From the NCBI RefSeq assembly GCF_003641185.1, contig NZ_CP032757.1, positions 558,001 to 622,000 on the forward strand: a stretch of DNA of 64,000 nucleotides. Reading direction: 5' to 3'. This document shows, in pieces, positions 8,395 through 19,797 of the stretch (position 1 is the stretch's first letter; each line of letters starts with the position of its first letter). A program made the position numbers and the translations under genes. The stretch is from Lactiplantibacillus pentosus (GTDB taxonomy: Bacteria; Bacillota; Bacilli; Lactobacillales; Lactobacillaceae). The notes below the pieces were generated by a model. It worked only from the letters and a program-made list of their open reading frames with translations. It was not told the DNA's origin and searched no databases.

Positions 8395-9789
8395 TTAGAA
8401 AACAATCACAGGCGTACCTTCAGGAACAGCCGCGAAGACTTTCTTCATGACGGAAGGTGGGGTGTTCACACAACCGTGCGACCCGTGCTTCTTGTACCAA
8501 GTGCCACCGTAATGGGTTTGCCAGGATGAATCATGAATGCCTTCACCAGTGTCATCAAATGGCATCCAGTAGGAGACGGGCTGTGAATAGCTTGAGCCAT
8601 CATCATTGTCACCCTTCAACGTCGCGTTCTTTTCCTTATTCCAGATATACCAGACACCAGTCGTTGTGGCGTGCTTGCCTGGTTTCCCAGTGACAACGTC
8701 GGTCGAAACTTTGAGCTTACCGTCAACGTAGACGTACATGTGCTGGTTGACTTTATCGACTTCGACGTACGTGTTCCCAATGTCGGTCCCATTGTTGTTA
8801 TAGCCGGAACCGCTGGTGATTGGCGAGCGGGTGAAGTCTTTACCTTTTAGAATCTCAGCCGCTAATGCCTTGGCTTCGGACTCAGTTTTGATCGTCCAAC
8901 CGTAGAAACCACCGCTGACCGTGACCGTGCCACGGGCAGTACTCTTGAACTTCCGCGTGGTGTGATAGGTATGATACTTATCATTGAGCTTTTTGACGTA
9001 GGCTAAGACGGCGCTCTGGTCGAGGCTGACCTTGCCCTGTTTATCGACTTTGATCCAGCTAAGAATCAAGTCGTGCGGAATCGTGAACTTGTGACCGTTG
9101 ATATTATAGGTCGCCGTTTCACTCGCGTATTTAGCCGATTTGGTCTTGGCGGTTTTCAAACTGGCACTTGTGCTAGTTACCGTTGGCGTGACGTAGGCCT
9201 TTTTCAGTGCAATTTGGGACTGCCCATTACTGATAGCCTTGGTCACAACGGCCTTCAGCTTGGCTTGGTCAAGCTCGGTCCCTTGCACTTCTTTTTGAAT
9301 CACCACTTGGTTATTTTTATAAACTAACTTGGCGTTCTCAGTCTTGGTTCGTTTGGTTTGATTAGCAGTCGTCGTGATTTTTTGCAGGAGTGCGTTCAAA
9401 TCACTGTGCTTGATCGTTAGTTGTCCGACCGCGGCTGAGTCAGCGGCTTGCGCTGATTGTAAGAGGGCGAGTGGCCAGCGCCAATAATTTTGCTTGGCAA
9501 CCAGCTTGGTCAAATCTTTTTTGGTATTGATCGTGATGCCCGCAGACTTGCTTGTAAAGTGATATTGCGTTTTTCCATTTTCAATAATCCGATAGGTTCG
9601 GTGTTCTAAGGCCCGATTGACCTTGGGTGCCGCTTGCGCTGCGGTTTTACCGCTGACGTCGACGCCGGCTACCGAAGTATTCGTGAGGAACGTTTGTTGG
9701 TGTTGCCAGACCAGACTGGTGACAACGTACCCGATGACTAAAAGACCGAGGATGCTGCCCCCGACGATTAGCCCGCGTTTATGTTTCAT
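8395..9789 (-). CDS. YkuD-type L,D-transpeptidase, membrane anchored
   Basis: Cell-wall enzyme of 464 residues. A single N-terminal membrane helix (about 6-27) anchors a long extracellular Thr/Lys-rich region with peptidoglycan-binding-type repeats (about 40-330). The C-terminal YkuD domain carries the catalytic SHGCVNTP motif with Cys440 and His438. The domain normally forms or modifies 3-3 cross-links, or attaches proteins to the wall. GGAGGA precedes the ATG. It is monocistronic, with its own terminator downstream and repeat copy C upstream. Confidence 0.88.
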   Translation of the reverse strand: MKHKRGLIVGGSILGLLVIGYVVTSLVWQHQQTFLTNTSVAGVDVSGKTAAQAAPKVNRALEHRTYRIIENGKTQYHFTSKSAGITINTKKDLTKLVAKQNYWRWPLALLQSAQAADSAAVGQLTIKHSDLNALLQKITTTANQTKRTKTENAKLVYKNNQVVIQKEVQGTELDQAKLKAVVTKAISNGQSQIALKKAYVTPTVTSTSASLKTAKTKSAKYASETATYNINGHKFTIPHDLILSWIKVDKQGKVSLDQSAVLAYVKKLNDKYHTYHTTRKFKSTARGTVTVSGGFYGWTIKTESEAKALAAEILKGKDFTRSPITSGSGYNNNGTDIGNTYVEVDKVNQHMYVYVDGKLKVSTDVVTGKPGKHATTTGVWYIWNKEKNATLKGDNDDGSSYSQPVSYWMPFDDTGEGIHDSSWQTHYGGTWYKKHGSHGCVNTPPSVMKKVFAAVPEGTPVIVF

Positions 9790-10002
9790 AATTAAGTTGG
9801 TCCTCCATCTATTTGTAATAAACTCACCTTATAACAGAAGTGGCGCGAGTGCAAACGTCAAGGCTGGGAATCGTGATAAGAAATTGTTAAATCCGTGGTA
9901 CGCGCGTTAATACTTGCCTATTTAACGATTAACGGTCAGTCACGCGTTGAGCTATTCTTTAATGTTAAGGATGATTAAATTCGTGACGTTTTTCAAGTTC
10001 AA
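9790..10002. other. Upstream region of the L,D-transpeptidase
   Basis: No gene is seen. The minus-strand transpeptidase promoter should lie here, but I could not define boxes with confidence. It ends where repeat copy C begins. Confidence 0.4.
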
Positions 10003-10867
10003 AGGTAGCCAGCTGAGACCCGCTGGAAACAGTGCGAATTACCGTAAACGTGCAGTGATAGAATCGTCCTAGTCCGGCTTCCAGGCATTCTGCGCAATGG
10101 CCGGAACGTGGTGGACACAGATTTAAGCCGACAACCCACGTCTTAAATACTGGTCTTTCACTAACCAAGCACAAAACGCTTGCTAAGTGAAATTTCACCA
10201 CTGGGCCTTGCTCAGAATACCTTCCAGCCGGGACGGTATTCGAAAGGCGGACGTGTGCGGACTCAACTTTTCGTTGGACTAGTCGTTGGTACCTTGGTAC
10301 ACGGTCATTTTTATATTCAACTGTCAGACCGGTTTCTAACAATGACTAAACTTCCTTACCCATTATTTAATACTTCGGACGCGCGGCTCCACTGAAATTG
10401 TCGGAATTTTCTTGAGTTACCTGAAACAACAAGATCTTGAATCCTAAGCGCAGGCGATTTTATCGACTAGTTTCAAGCTTAGTGGTCATTGAAATTTGTG
10501 GTATATGAGATAAGTGATTAATATTCAGGTTATCTTCTCAGTGATTAGATGCCATAAATTATCATCCATGCTGATTCAAAAAGTTTGCCTGAAGGACTAG
10601 ATACTTAACATTCAATGGTCAATTGCACCCAGATAGGTGGCCGTTCATCCGCCATTCGAGCGGGTTCCCGACTGTAGGGGCTGGCTGACAATGCTCAAGG
10701 GCGAAGTTCTTCTTGTCCGGGTGCGTTTCCCCGGGCTAGAAGAAGACTCGTATTTGAAATTGCGCAGTGGTTTTCTGCGTGAGTTCAAATCGATGTCCGC
10801 CCTGTTCCAGCGTTGTCAGCCAGCCCCGGAGGTCGGACTAAGGCGCTCATCGGCTGACGAACAGGAA
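10003..10867. repeat. Large structured noncoding repeat, copy C
   Basis: Near-full-length sister of copy A, including the 5' CCAGC...GCTGG hairpin, the arm TTTCACT...AGTGAAA near 10156-10193 (TTCCACT...AGTGGAA in copy A), the pairing ATTTAAG...CTTAAAT (GTTTGAG...CTCAAAC in copy A), the CTTCTT...AAGAAG arm and the closing CGGCTGACGAACAGG. These coupled replacements keep the stems paired. It lies between two leftward genes. The terminator of ldhL1 follows at 10957. Confidence 0.75.
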
Positions 10868-10956
10868 TCCACCAACTGGCACGCTTTAATCATGATTCAT
10901 GACAAATTAACGCCCACAACGCGTGACCAGTCATGTTCCAACTTGATGTGAGCAAA

Positions 10957-11001
10957 TAAAAAGCACACGCTCAGGCCAGCGAGTGGTCGGTTGAGCGTGC
11001 G
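10957..11001 (-). terminator. Terminator of ldhL1
   Basis: Minus strand GCACGCTCA pairs with TGAGCGTGTGC, followed by TTTTTATTT, 24 bases past the ldhL1 stop. Confidence 0.8.
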
Positions 11002-11024
11002 CATGTAAGCTTAATTAATTCGGA

Positions 11025-12301
<1,277 letters not shown>

Positions 12302-12859
12302 ATGAAAATGATCGTTGGATTAGGTAATATCGGGCGCCAGTACGCCCAGACACGGCACAATGTCGGCTTTATGATAATTGATGAATTAGCGGCTAAGTTG
12401 AACGCTGATTTTCAGACGAGTAAGTTTGAAGCCCAAGTGGCGACTGCATTTCAGAATGGTGAGAAGATTTTGCTGGTCAAACCGTCGACTTATATGAACG
12501 ATTCGGGTCGGGCGGTCGGCCCACTGATGAGTTACTACAATATCGAGCCGGCAGATCTGCTGGTGATTCACGACGACTTAGATCTGCCACTCGGTAAGGT
12601 CCGGTTGAAGCAAAAGGGCTCCGCGGGCGGTCACAATGGCATTAAGAGTATTATCAGCCATGTCGGTGACCAGCATTTCAAACGCGTCAAGGTCGGCATT
12701 GATCATCCACAAAAGATGTCGGTGGTCGATTACGTGCTCGGCAAGTTTAAACCGGCGGAAGTGGCCCAGTTTGAAGATGCGAAGACGACCGCTTTGGCGG
12801 CAATCGAAGCGTGGTTAGCAAACGATGATTTTGCGGCAGTTATGAATCAGTATAACTAG
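12302..12859 (+). CDS. pth: Peptidyl-tRNA hydrolase
   Basis: Cleaves peptidyl-tRNA released from stalled ribosomes. The 185 residues match the family: N-terminal GLGNIG (6-11), TRHNVGF with the catalytic His19, the PSTYMNDSG motif (61-69) and HDDLDLPLGK with the catalytic Asp near 92. The ATG is preceded by a weak GGGAG. It begins a run of rightward genes; mfd follows after 18 bases. A structured leader of about 150 bases lies upstream. Confidence 0.96.
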   Translation: MKMIVGLGNIGRQYAQTRHNVGFMIIDELAAKLNADFQTSKFEAQVATAFQNGEKILLVKPSTYMNDSGRAVGPLMSYYNIEPADLLVIHDDLDLPLGKVRLKQKGSAGGHNGIKSIISHVGDQHFKRVKVGIDHPQKMSVVDYVLGKFKPAEVAQFEDAKTTALAAIEAWLANDDFAAVMNQYN

Positions 12860-12877
12860 CCCGGGAGGAAACACAGT

Positions 12878-15800
12878 ATGGATATTGAGACGATTGTTGA
12901 GCAAACGCCCGACTTTCAAACGATTTTAGCGGCAATCAGTCCGCACAGTCGTCAATTGATTACAGGATTAAACGGTTCGGCGAGAACGGTTTATTTAAGT
13001 GCGCTATTTCATCAATTAACGCATTCATTATTGATCGTGACTGACAACGGTTTTCATGCCAGTCAGTTAGTGGATGATTTGACCAGTCTATTAGATGAAG
13101 ACCAAGTCTATCTGTTCCCGGCAGAAGAGATGATTGCGACCGAGGTGGCGACTAGTTCACCAGAATCACGGGCACAACGGGTCGAGGCACTCAACGCCTT
13201 ACTCAGTCCGCAGCCAGCAGTAGTTGTGACCTCCGTTGCGGGTGCTCGCCGGTTTTTACCACCAGTTGAACAGTTCAAAGCAGCGACGTTATCCTTAGCA
13301 GTTGGCAAGGATATTGATCTAGAAGTGCTCCAACATCAATTACATGAGATGGGCTACGTCAAAGAAAAGTTGGTCGCACGGCCAGGTGACTATGCGGTCC
13401 GGGGCTCAATCGTGGACATCTACCCGCTCGACGCGGATTACCCGTTGCGGTTAGACTTCTTCGATACTGAGATTGATACCTTGAAGTATTTTGATCCAGA
13501 GACCCAGCGTTCAGTGGAATCACTCGATGCGTATACCGTCTTGCCAGCGACCGATTTTATTTTGACCGACGATATGATGACGGCCGGGGCTGAGCGGTTA
13601 AAGGCCGCGATGGCAACGGAGAGCAAGAAGCTCAAGCCAGCTGATCGTCAGACTTTAGCGGACAACTTGGCACAACCCTTGGCAGATATGCAAAAAGGAA
13701 TTATCGGCAATGATTTGTTATTGTACGGTGATTATTTATATGACAGCAAGACCAGCATTTTAGACTACGTGGCTGAAAACGGGCTGGTGATTTTTGAAGA
13801 ATACTCGCGACTCCTAGATAATGAACAACAACTTTTGACCCAAGAAGCTGACTGGGTCACCGACCAGCTTGCCCATCATCGGGTACTGGCAACGGCCAGT
13901 TACGGCAATGACATTCGGGATTTGTTGCGGGATGATGCCCATGCGCAATTACTGATCTCGCTCTTCCAAAAGGGCATCGGGAACGTTCGGTTGGCGCAAG
14001 TGACCAACGTGCGGACTCGACCGATGCAAGAATTCTTCGGGCAATTGCCGGCCTTGAAGACTGAATTGGACCGCTGGCATAAGTTACAGCAGACGGTCGT
14101 TTTGATGGTGTCGGAAGCCGAACGCCTGACCAAAGTCAGTGATACCCTCGATGATTTTGAAATCGAGGCGGTGATGACTAAGGCGACCAACTTGCAACCA
14201 GGGGAAGTCCAGATCGTTCAGGGCAGCCTGCAGAACGGGTTTGAGTTCCCGGATGGCAAACTGGTGATCGTCACTGAACAGGAAATGTTCAAGAAAGTCG
14301 CTAAGAAGCGGCCGCGGCGCCAGACCTTGGCCAACGCGGAACGGCTGAAGAGTTATACCGACTTGAAGCCGGGAGACTATGTCGTCCACGTCAACCACGG
14401 GATTGGGAAGTACGTCGGCATGGAAACGCTGGAAGTCGACGGCGTGCATCAGGACTACATCACGATCGCGTACCAAAATAACGCCAAAATCTTTATTCCG
14501 GTCACACAACTGAACTTGGTCCAGAAGTACGTCTCATCCGAATCTAAGACGCCTAAGATCAACAAGTTAGGCGGGACCGAGTGGACGAAGGCCAAGCGTA
14601 AAGTCGCGGCCAAGATTGAGGACATTGCGGATGAACTCGTGGACTTGTATGCCAAACGTGAAGCGGAGAAGGGCTATGCCTTTCCACCCGATGACAGTTA
14701 CCAAGAAGACTTCGACAATGATTTTCCATATCCTGAAACCCCGGACCAATTGCGGAGTATCAACGAAATCAAGCATGATATGGAACGGCCGAAACCAATG
14801 GACCGCTTGCTAGTTGGTGACGTTGGTTATGGGAAGACGGAAGTTGCCTTGCGGGCGGCGTTTAAGGCGATTGAAGCCGGCAAACAAGTCGCCTTTTTGG
14901 TACCAACGACGATTTTGGCCCAACAACATTACGAAACGATGCTTAATCGCTTTGAAGGTTATCCGATCAACGTTGGCATGCTGTCACGTTTCCGGACTTC
15001 CAAGGAAATGAAGGAGACGGTCCAACAACTCAAGAATGGGGAGCTAGACATCGTCGTCGGGACGCACCGTCTGTTATCAAAGGACGTCGCGTTTGCCGAC
15101 CTCGGTCTACTGATTATTGATGAGGAGCAACGATTTGGTGTGAAGCATAAGGAACGGTTGAAATCATTGAAGGCCAGTGTCGATGTGCTGACATTGACCG
15201 CGACACCGATTCCACGAACGCTACACATGTCGATGCTGGGTGTCCGGGACTTGTCAGTGATTGAGACGCCACCAACGAACCGTTATCCGATTCAGACGTA
15301 CGTCATGGCTCAGAATTTTGGCGTCATCAAGGAAGGCATCGAGCGTGAGATGCAGCGTAATGGTCAAGTCTTTTACTTGCATAATCGCGTGCATGATATT
15401 GACAAAGTCGTGGCGCAGATTAAGGATTTAGTGCCGGATGCCGCCGTGGCGCACATTGACGGCCAAATGCCCGAGTCACAGCTGGAAGGGATTCTCTACG
15501 ACTTCATTCGTGGCGAATACGATGTGCTCGTGACGACGACCATCATCGAGACCGGGGTCGATATTCCAAATGTCAACACCTTGTTTGTGGAGAATGCGGA
15601 CCGGATGGGCTTGTCACAGCTGTACCAATTGCGGGGACGAATCGGCCGTAGTAGTCGGGTCGCATATGCCTACTTCACCTATCAACAGGACAAAGTCTTG
15701 ACGGAAGTTGGTGAAAAGCGGCTACAAGCCATCAAGGACTTCACGGAATTGGGTTCCGGTTTCAAAATCGCGATGCGCGACCTCTCGATTCGGGGTGCTG

Positions 15801-16405
15801 GGAACTTACTAGGTAAGCAACAGCACGGTTTCATCGACTCAGTCGGGTATGACCTCTATACGCAGATGCTGTCGGAAGCGGTGGCTAAGAAACGCGGGCA
15901 GGTTACGAAAGTCAAGACGGATGCGACCGTCGAATTGGGCATCGAAGCTTACTTGCCAACGTCTTATATTGAAGACGAACGGCAGAAGATTGAGATTTAC
16001 AAGCGGATTCGGCAGTTGGAAAACAACGATAAGTACTTGGAAGTCCAGGATGATTTGATGGATCGCTTTGGCGACTATCCGGTTGAAGTAGCGGGACTGT
16101 TGGCAGTCGGTAAGCTGAAAATGTTAGCCGATGATGCGCTGATTGAAAAGATTCAACGTGAAGACAGCGACTTACAGTTGACGTTGTCGCAACAAGGCAC
16201 CGCTAAGCTAGATACTAAAGATATTTTTAAGGCCTTAGCAAAAACCAAATTAAAAGCGACAGTTGGAATTGATGATGATAAAATGAAGGTTAAATTAGTC
16301 ATTCAACCGAAGATGCAACAGGATGAATGGCTCGAACAGTTAACCCAGTTTGTCGAACAGCTCAGTTTGATCTTGGCAGAAGACGACGTGGCCAGTGCGT
16401 CCTAA
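12878..16405 (+). CDS. mfd: Transcription-repair coupling factor
   Basis: ATP-dependent translocase that pushes stalled RNA polymerase off lesions and recruits UvrA. The 1175 residues are typical. In order: a UvrB-like N-terminal module with the damage-recognition partner surface (about 1-350), the RNA-polymerase-interacting CarD-like domain (about 485-560, DYVVHVNHGIGKYVG), the RecG-like helicase with Walker A GDVGYGKTE (about 646) and DEEQRFG (about 747), a second RecA-like domain ending with RGRIGRS, and a C-terminal regulatory domain. A GGGAGGAA site precedes the ATG. It is probably co-transcribed with pth. Confidence 0.97.
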   Translation: MDIETIVEQTPDFQTILAAISPHSRQLITGLNGSARTVYLSALFHQLTHSLLIVTDNGFHASQLVDDLTSLLDEDQVYLFPAEEMIATEVATSSPESRAQRVEALNALLSPQPAVVVTSVAGARRFLPPVEQFKAATLSLAVGKDIDLEVLQHQLHEMGYVKEKLVARPGDYAVRGSIVDIYPLDADYPLRLDFFDTEIDTLKYFDPETQRSVESLDAYTVLPATDFILTDDMMTAGAERLKAAMATESKKLKPADRQTLADNLAQPLADMQKGIIGNDLLLYGDYLYDSKTSILDYVAENGLVIFEEYSRLLDNEQQLLTQEADWVTDQLAHHRVLATASYGNDIRDLLRDDAHAQLLISLFQKGIGNVRLAQVTNVRTRPMQEFFGQLPALKTELDRWHKLQQTVVLMVSEAERLTKVSDTLDDFEIEAVMTKATNLQPGEVQIVQGSLQNGFEFPDGKLVIVTEQEMFKKVAKKRPRRQTLANAERLKSYTDLKPGDYVVHVNHGIGKYVGMETLEVDGVHQDYITIAYQNNAKIFIPVTQLNLVQKYVSSESKTPKINKLGGTEWTKAKRKVAAKIEDIADELVDLYAKREAEKGYAFPPDDSYQEDFDNDFPYPETPDQLRSINEIKHDMERPKPMDRLLVGDVGYGKTEVALRAAFKAIEAGKQVAFLVPTTILAQQHYETMLNRFEGYPINVGMLSRFRTSKEMKETVQQLKNGELDIVVGTHRLLSKDVAFADLGLLIIDEEQRFGVKHKERLKSLKASVDVLTLTATPIPRTLHMSMLGVRDLSVIETPPTNRYPIQTYVMAQNFGVIKEGIEREMQRNGQVFYLHNRVHDIDKVVAQIKDLVPDAAVAHIDGQMPESQLEGILYDFIRGEYDVLVTTTIIETGVDIPNVNTLFVENADRMGLSQLYQLRGRIGRSSRVAYAYFTYQQDKVLTEVGEKRLQAIKDFTELGSGFKIAMRDLSIRGAGNLLGKQQHGFIDSVGYDLYTQMLSEAVAKKRGQVTKVKTDATVELGIEAYLPTSYIEDERQKIEIYKRIRQLENNDKYLEVQDDLMDRFGDYPVEVAGLLAVGKLKMLADDALIEKIQREDSDLQLTLSQQGTAKLDTKDIFKALAKTKLKATVGIDDDKMKVKLVIQPKMQQDEWLEQLTQFVEQLSLILAEDDVASAS

Positions 16406-16618
16406 ATTGCGTGGCTTAAAGCACCTTTTAGCCGGTGGCCCGCAACGGATGGCTGGTTAAAAGTTGTCACTGACTGTTAAGATCGTGAGTAAATTCTGGC
16501 TTCCAGTGTGGCGCGCCGTACAACCGCGTCGTAGTCAGGCTGGTCGGCACATCTGACTGGGAAATTCAGTCAGTCAGTTAGATTGAAGCACCGAGTCGCT
16601 CGGTAGAAGGGATTGGTT

Positions 16619-18223
16619 ATGCCAAAGGATCACTTGAACACCATGTTCAAAGGCGCACTCATCTTATCGATATCATCATTAGTTGCTAAGATACTGAGCG
16701 CGGTATACCGAATTCCGTTACAGAACATGGTTGGTAATACGGGATTTTACGTTTATCAACAAATTTACCCCTTGTACGGCATTGGCATGACCTTTGCGTT
16801 AAATGGGTTTCCAAATTTTATTTCAAAGTTAGTGGCGGAGCAGCCGGATGAGACCAGTAAGTCACTGATTGCGCGACGGGCCTTCCATATTTTGACAGGA
16901 CTGTCGTTGATCGTCTTCTTTGGCCTTCAGCTAGGGGCGACTTGGATTGCGGTCCATATGGGCGATGCCAGTTTGGCGCCGATTATTAGTGCGGTCGCGT
17001 GGATGTTTATCTTTATGCCGTGGCTGGCGACGGGGCGTGGCTACTATCAAGGCAAGTTTTTGATGGGTCCGACCGCTGTCTCCCAGTTGATTGAGCAGGT
17101 CGTTCGGGTCGGTATCATTATTATGGCAGCCTACTTCAGTGTCCGGCTTGGTTGGGACAATTACCACATGGGCACGTGGGCGATGAGCTCTGCGCCGATT
17201 GCGGCAATTTGTTCCTCACTGATTTTTACGACTTTTGGGTTAAAGTACTTGTTAGCACCCGCGCCCGCCGCAACACGGCCGTTGCCGAGCTATCGTAAGC
17301 TGACCAAACGGTTTATCGTCGAAGGTGGGACGCTGTGTCTGGTCGCGGCCGTCGTAATCTTGCTACAGCTCGTGGATTCGTTCACGGTGATGCGTGGACT
17401 CGTTCGTCAGGGCCAGTTACCAGACGTCGCCAAAGCCTTGAAAGGGGTCTATGACCGGGGCCAACCGTTAGTTCAACTCGGGTTGGTCGTGGCAACTGCC
17501 TTTTCGGCCACTTTATTACCGGCGCTGACGGATGCACTCGCCAAACGTCAACCCATTGAATTTAAACGGCAGACCCAGGCGATGGTCCACGTGAGTTTGG
17601 CCTTATCGATGGCGGCAACTGTCGGCTTAATTGCCTTGATGCCGCAAATCAACCGATTATTGTTTGGCTCACTAGAAGGGACCACCGCGCTGAGAATTTA
17701 TATTATTAGTATTTTGTTTGCCGCCCTCATCACGACGTATACGAGCGTTCTGCAAAGTTTGAACCAGTATACCGCCATGATTATTGGCATCATAGCTGGT
17801 CTGGCAACTAAGGTGCTCGCCAATTACGTCTTTGTCGTTCACTACGGCATTAACGGGGCCAGTGCGGTGACCGTGCTCAGCCTCGCCGTGATGTTTGCGG
17901 TGATGTGGCTCGGGTCACCCGAAGATTTACAGCAAGTGTTATTAGAGAGTGGTTATTTGATTAAACTACTCGCCATCAGTGCGGTGATGGGCATTGTGGT
18001 GATTCTCACCAGCCATCAGATGACCGCGCTCGTCAACCCGGTCCTCGCAAATACGCGTGGAATGGCGGGAATCGTGACGGTCGTCGGGGTCGTGCTCGGC
18101 GTGATCGTCTTCCTAGTCGGCGCAATCTACGCCCGATTATTCACGATTCGCGAGTGGTTAGTCTTACCATACGGAAAACGGCTAATTAAGGCCGTTGCAA
18201 AAGGAAAGGAACATCATTCATGA
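16619..18223 (+). CDS. Lipid-linked oligosaccharide/peptidoglycan precursor flippase (MurJ/SpoVB/RfbX superfamily)
   Basis: An integral membrane protein of about 534 residues with around 14 hydrophobic segments and the MVF/polysaccharide-transporter pattern, starting [24 protein letters not shown]. Members flip undecaprenyl-linked precursors across the membrane. The ATG at 16619 is chosen over the TTG at 16613 because AAGGG lies 8 bases before it. It follows mfd by about 210 bases and overlaps the S4-domain gene by 4 bp. Which lipid-linked substrate it moves cannot be decided here. Confidence 0.85.
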   Translation: MPKDHLNTMFKGALILSISSLVAKILSAVYRIPLQNMVGNTGFYVYQQIYPLYGIGMTFALNGFPNFISKLVAEQPDETSKSLIARRAFHILTGLSLIVFFGLQLGATWIAVHMGDASLAPIISAVAWMFIFMPWLATGRGYYQGKFLMGPTAVSQLIEQVVRVGIIIMAAYFSVRLGWDNYHMGTWAMSSAPIAAICSSLIFTTFGLKYLLAPAPAATRPLPSYRKLTKRFIVEGGTLCLVAAVVILLQLVDSFTVMRGLVRQGQLPDVAKALKGVYDRGQPLVQLGLVVATAFSATLLPALTDALAKRQPIEFKRQTQAMVHVSLALSMAATVGLIALMPQINRLLFGSLEGTTALRIYIISILFAALITTYTSVLQSLNQYTAMIIGIIAGLATKVLANYVFVVHYGINGASAVTVLSLAVMFAVMWLGSPEDLQQVLLESGYLIKLLAISAVMGIVVILTSHQMTALVNPVLANTRGMAGIVTVVGVVLGVIVFLVGAIYARLFTIREWLVLPYGKRLIKAVAKGKEHHS

Positions 18224-18507
18224 GTATGCGGTTAGATAAATTTTTAAAAGTATCACGGATTATTAAACGGCGTTCGGTCGCCAAAGAAATTGCGGATAAG
18301 GGCCGGATTCAAATCAACGGCAAAGTCGCCAAGTCATCCAGCAACGTCAGTGTTGGTGATGAATTAGTCATTAGCTTTGGTAATAAGACATTAACGGTCA
18401 AAGTGACGCAATTATTGGAAACGACCAAGAAAAATGACGCTGAATTAATGTATGATATTGTCAGTGAAGATTATAAAACGGATTATCGGCAACCATTCAG
18501 CGATTAA
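18220..18507 (+). CDS. rqcP: S4-domain RNA-binding protein (RqcP/YabO/Hsp15 family)
   Basis: A 95-residue basic protein whose first about 60 residues form an S4 domain ([20 protein letters not shown] and [13 protein letters not shown]). Family members bind the large ribosomal subunit; in Bacillus RqcP helps add alanine tails to stalled nascent chains with RqcH. The start codon overlaps the flippase stop (ATGA), so it is translationally coupled. The order flippase - S4 protein - DivIC - S1 protein is the classic Firmicutes yabM-yabO-divIC-yabR arrangement. Confidence 0.9.
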   Translation: MSMRLDKFLKVSRIIKRRSVAKEIADKGRIQINGKVAKSSSNVSVGDELVISFGNKTLTVKVTQLLETTKKNDAELMYDIVSEDYKTDYRQPFSD

Positions 18508-18627
18508 TTGCGGGCATCCGTTCATTAAAATGGTCGTAAGCGTTGATTTAATCGTAATGATGTCGTTTACACCAGCCGGTGAAGTTGTTATAATTTAGGC
18601 AACCCAATTTGAAAGGACTGGACCAAC

Positions 18628-19026
18628 ATGACGAATGGGTCACGGGATAAAATCAAACAGTTAGATAATGATTACATCCGCCAAGTTGCAACTAATGAGC
18701 ATGGGCAAGCCCAGCGAGTCTCACAGGTGCGACGGCGACGGTTTGTTTTGATTGTTGCGGTGTTCGGCGCGTTGATATTATTTTTAGGCTTTCAGTTAAT
18801 TAATACGCGGTCTAATCTGCACCAGATGAACCGCCAAGTTGCGACCAGTCAAGTTAAATTAAAAAAGGTGCAGCAGCGAAATGACCAACTCGAAGGTCAA
18901 ATCAAACAGCTGAATAATAAGGATTACTTACAAAAGTTATTACGTTCAAAGTATGATTATACGAAGAGTGGCGAAACGGTCTACAGTTTACCAAATGACA
19001 GCGCTGCGGATGTAACTGCCAACTAG
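18628..19026 (+). CDS. divIC: Septum formation initiator DivIC
   Basis: Bitopic division protein of 132 residues: a basic cytoplasmic N-terminus (1-37), one membrane helix (about 38-56, FVLIVAVFGALILFLGFQLI) and an extracellular coiled coil (about 62-95, rich in Gln, Lys and Leu). It works in the FtsL-DivIB-DivIC complex at the septum. GAAAGGA precedes the ATG. It lies between rqcP and the S1 gene, the standard Firmicutes position. A TATAAT about 40 bases upstream suggests its own promoter. Confidence 0.92.
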   Translation: MTNGSRDKIKQLDNDYIRQVATNEHGQAQRVSQVRRRRFVLIVAVFGALILFLGFQLINTRSNLHQMNRQVATSQVKLKKVQQRNDQLEGQIKQLNNKDYLQKLLRSKYDYTKSGETVYSLPNDSAADVTAN

Positions 19027-19150
19027 TCGGGAATTTGGTCTACTTTATGTAGGTAGACCACTTTTTAATAATTGCTTAAATGTATAACTCAACATTTCAC
19101 AAAGTATGCTATACTAAAACCATTATTTCATAGGAGGAACAACTTTTTTT

Positions 19151-19693
19151 ATGGCAATTGAAGTAGGAACAAAAGTCACTGGTAAGGTATCTGGGATTAC
19201 GAATTTTGGTGCATTTGTAAACTTGGGTAATAATCAAACGGGGCTGGTACACATCAGTGAAGTTTCCGATGGGTTCGTGAAGGACATCCATGACGTCTTG
19301 AGTGTTGGCGATGAAGTGACGGTCAAGGTCTTATCAGTCGGTGACGACGGTAAGATTGGCTTATCAATTCGTAAAGCTGTCGACAAGCCACAGGGTGAAC
19401 ATGAACATCATGGCAATCATCAAGGTGGTGGCCATCCAAATAATAATCATCAAGGCAATAACCATGGCCGTGGCGAACGCCAATCCAATGGTAATCATCG
19501 TGAACACAGCAATAATTTTCATAGCCGCGGCGGCAATGGCGGTGGCCGTTACCAATCACGGCAACATGAACCTAAGAAGCAAGACTTTGACTCATTGATG
19601 TCTGGTTTCTTAAAAGACAGCGAGGATCGGTTAGCGACCTTAAAGCGTAATACGGAAGGTAAACGCGGTGGCCGTGGCGGTCGTCGTAGCTAA
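19151..19693 (+). CDS. S1-domain RNA-binding protein (YabR/GSP13-like)
   Basis: An OB-fold S1 domain occupies residues 1-75 (VGTKVTGKVSGITNFGAFVNL ... GKIGLSIRKA). Then comes a low-complexity linker of His, Asn and Gly (about 82-140) and a C-terminal tail ending in Gly/Arg repeats (GGRGGRR). Such proteins associate with ribosomes or RNA; the linker is longer than in Bacillus YabR. AGGAGGA lies about 11 bases before the ATG across a T run. A terminator follows 35 bases after the stop. Confidence 0.9.
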   Translation: MAIEVGTKVTGKVSGITNFGAFVNLGNNQTGLVHISEVSDGFVKDIHDVLSVGDEVTVKVLSVGDDGKIGLSIRKAVDKPQGEHEHHGNHQGGGHPNNNHQGNNHGRGERQSNGNHREHSNNFHSRGGNGGGRYQSRQHEPKKQDFDSLMSGFLKDSEDRLATLKRNTEGKRGGRGGRRS

Positions 19694-19728
19694 ACTTAGT
19701 GACTTGCCATTAATCTAGTTAAATTGAG

Positions 19729-19766
19729 AAGCACGGTGCGACTAAAGTCAGACCGTGCTTTTTTTG
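19729..19766 (+). terminator. Terminator of the S1-domain gene
   Basis: AAGCACGGT pairs with ACCGTGCTT around a 13-base loop and is followed by seven T. Confidence 0.85.
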
Positions 19767-19797
19767 TTCAAAACTTGGCGGCTGGTACTAATTCAAA

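Noticed and set aside
9965..10342. Leftward frame of 125 codons with the same motif in copy C
   Set aside because: Same reason as in copy A; the frame is not kept in copy D and crosses hairpin arms.
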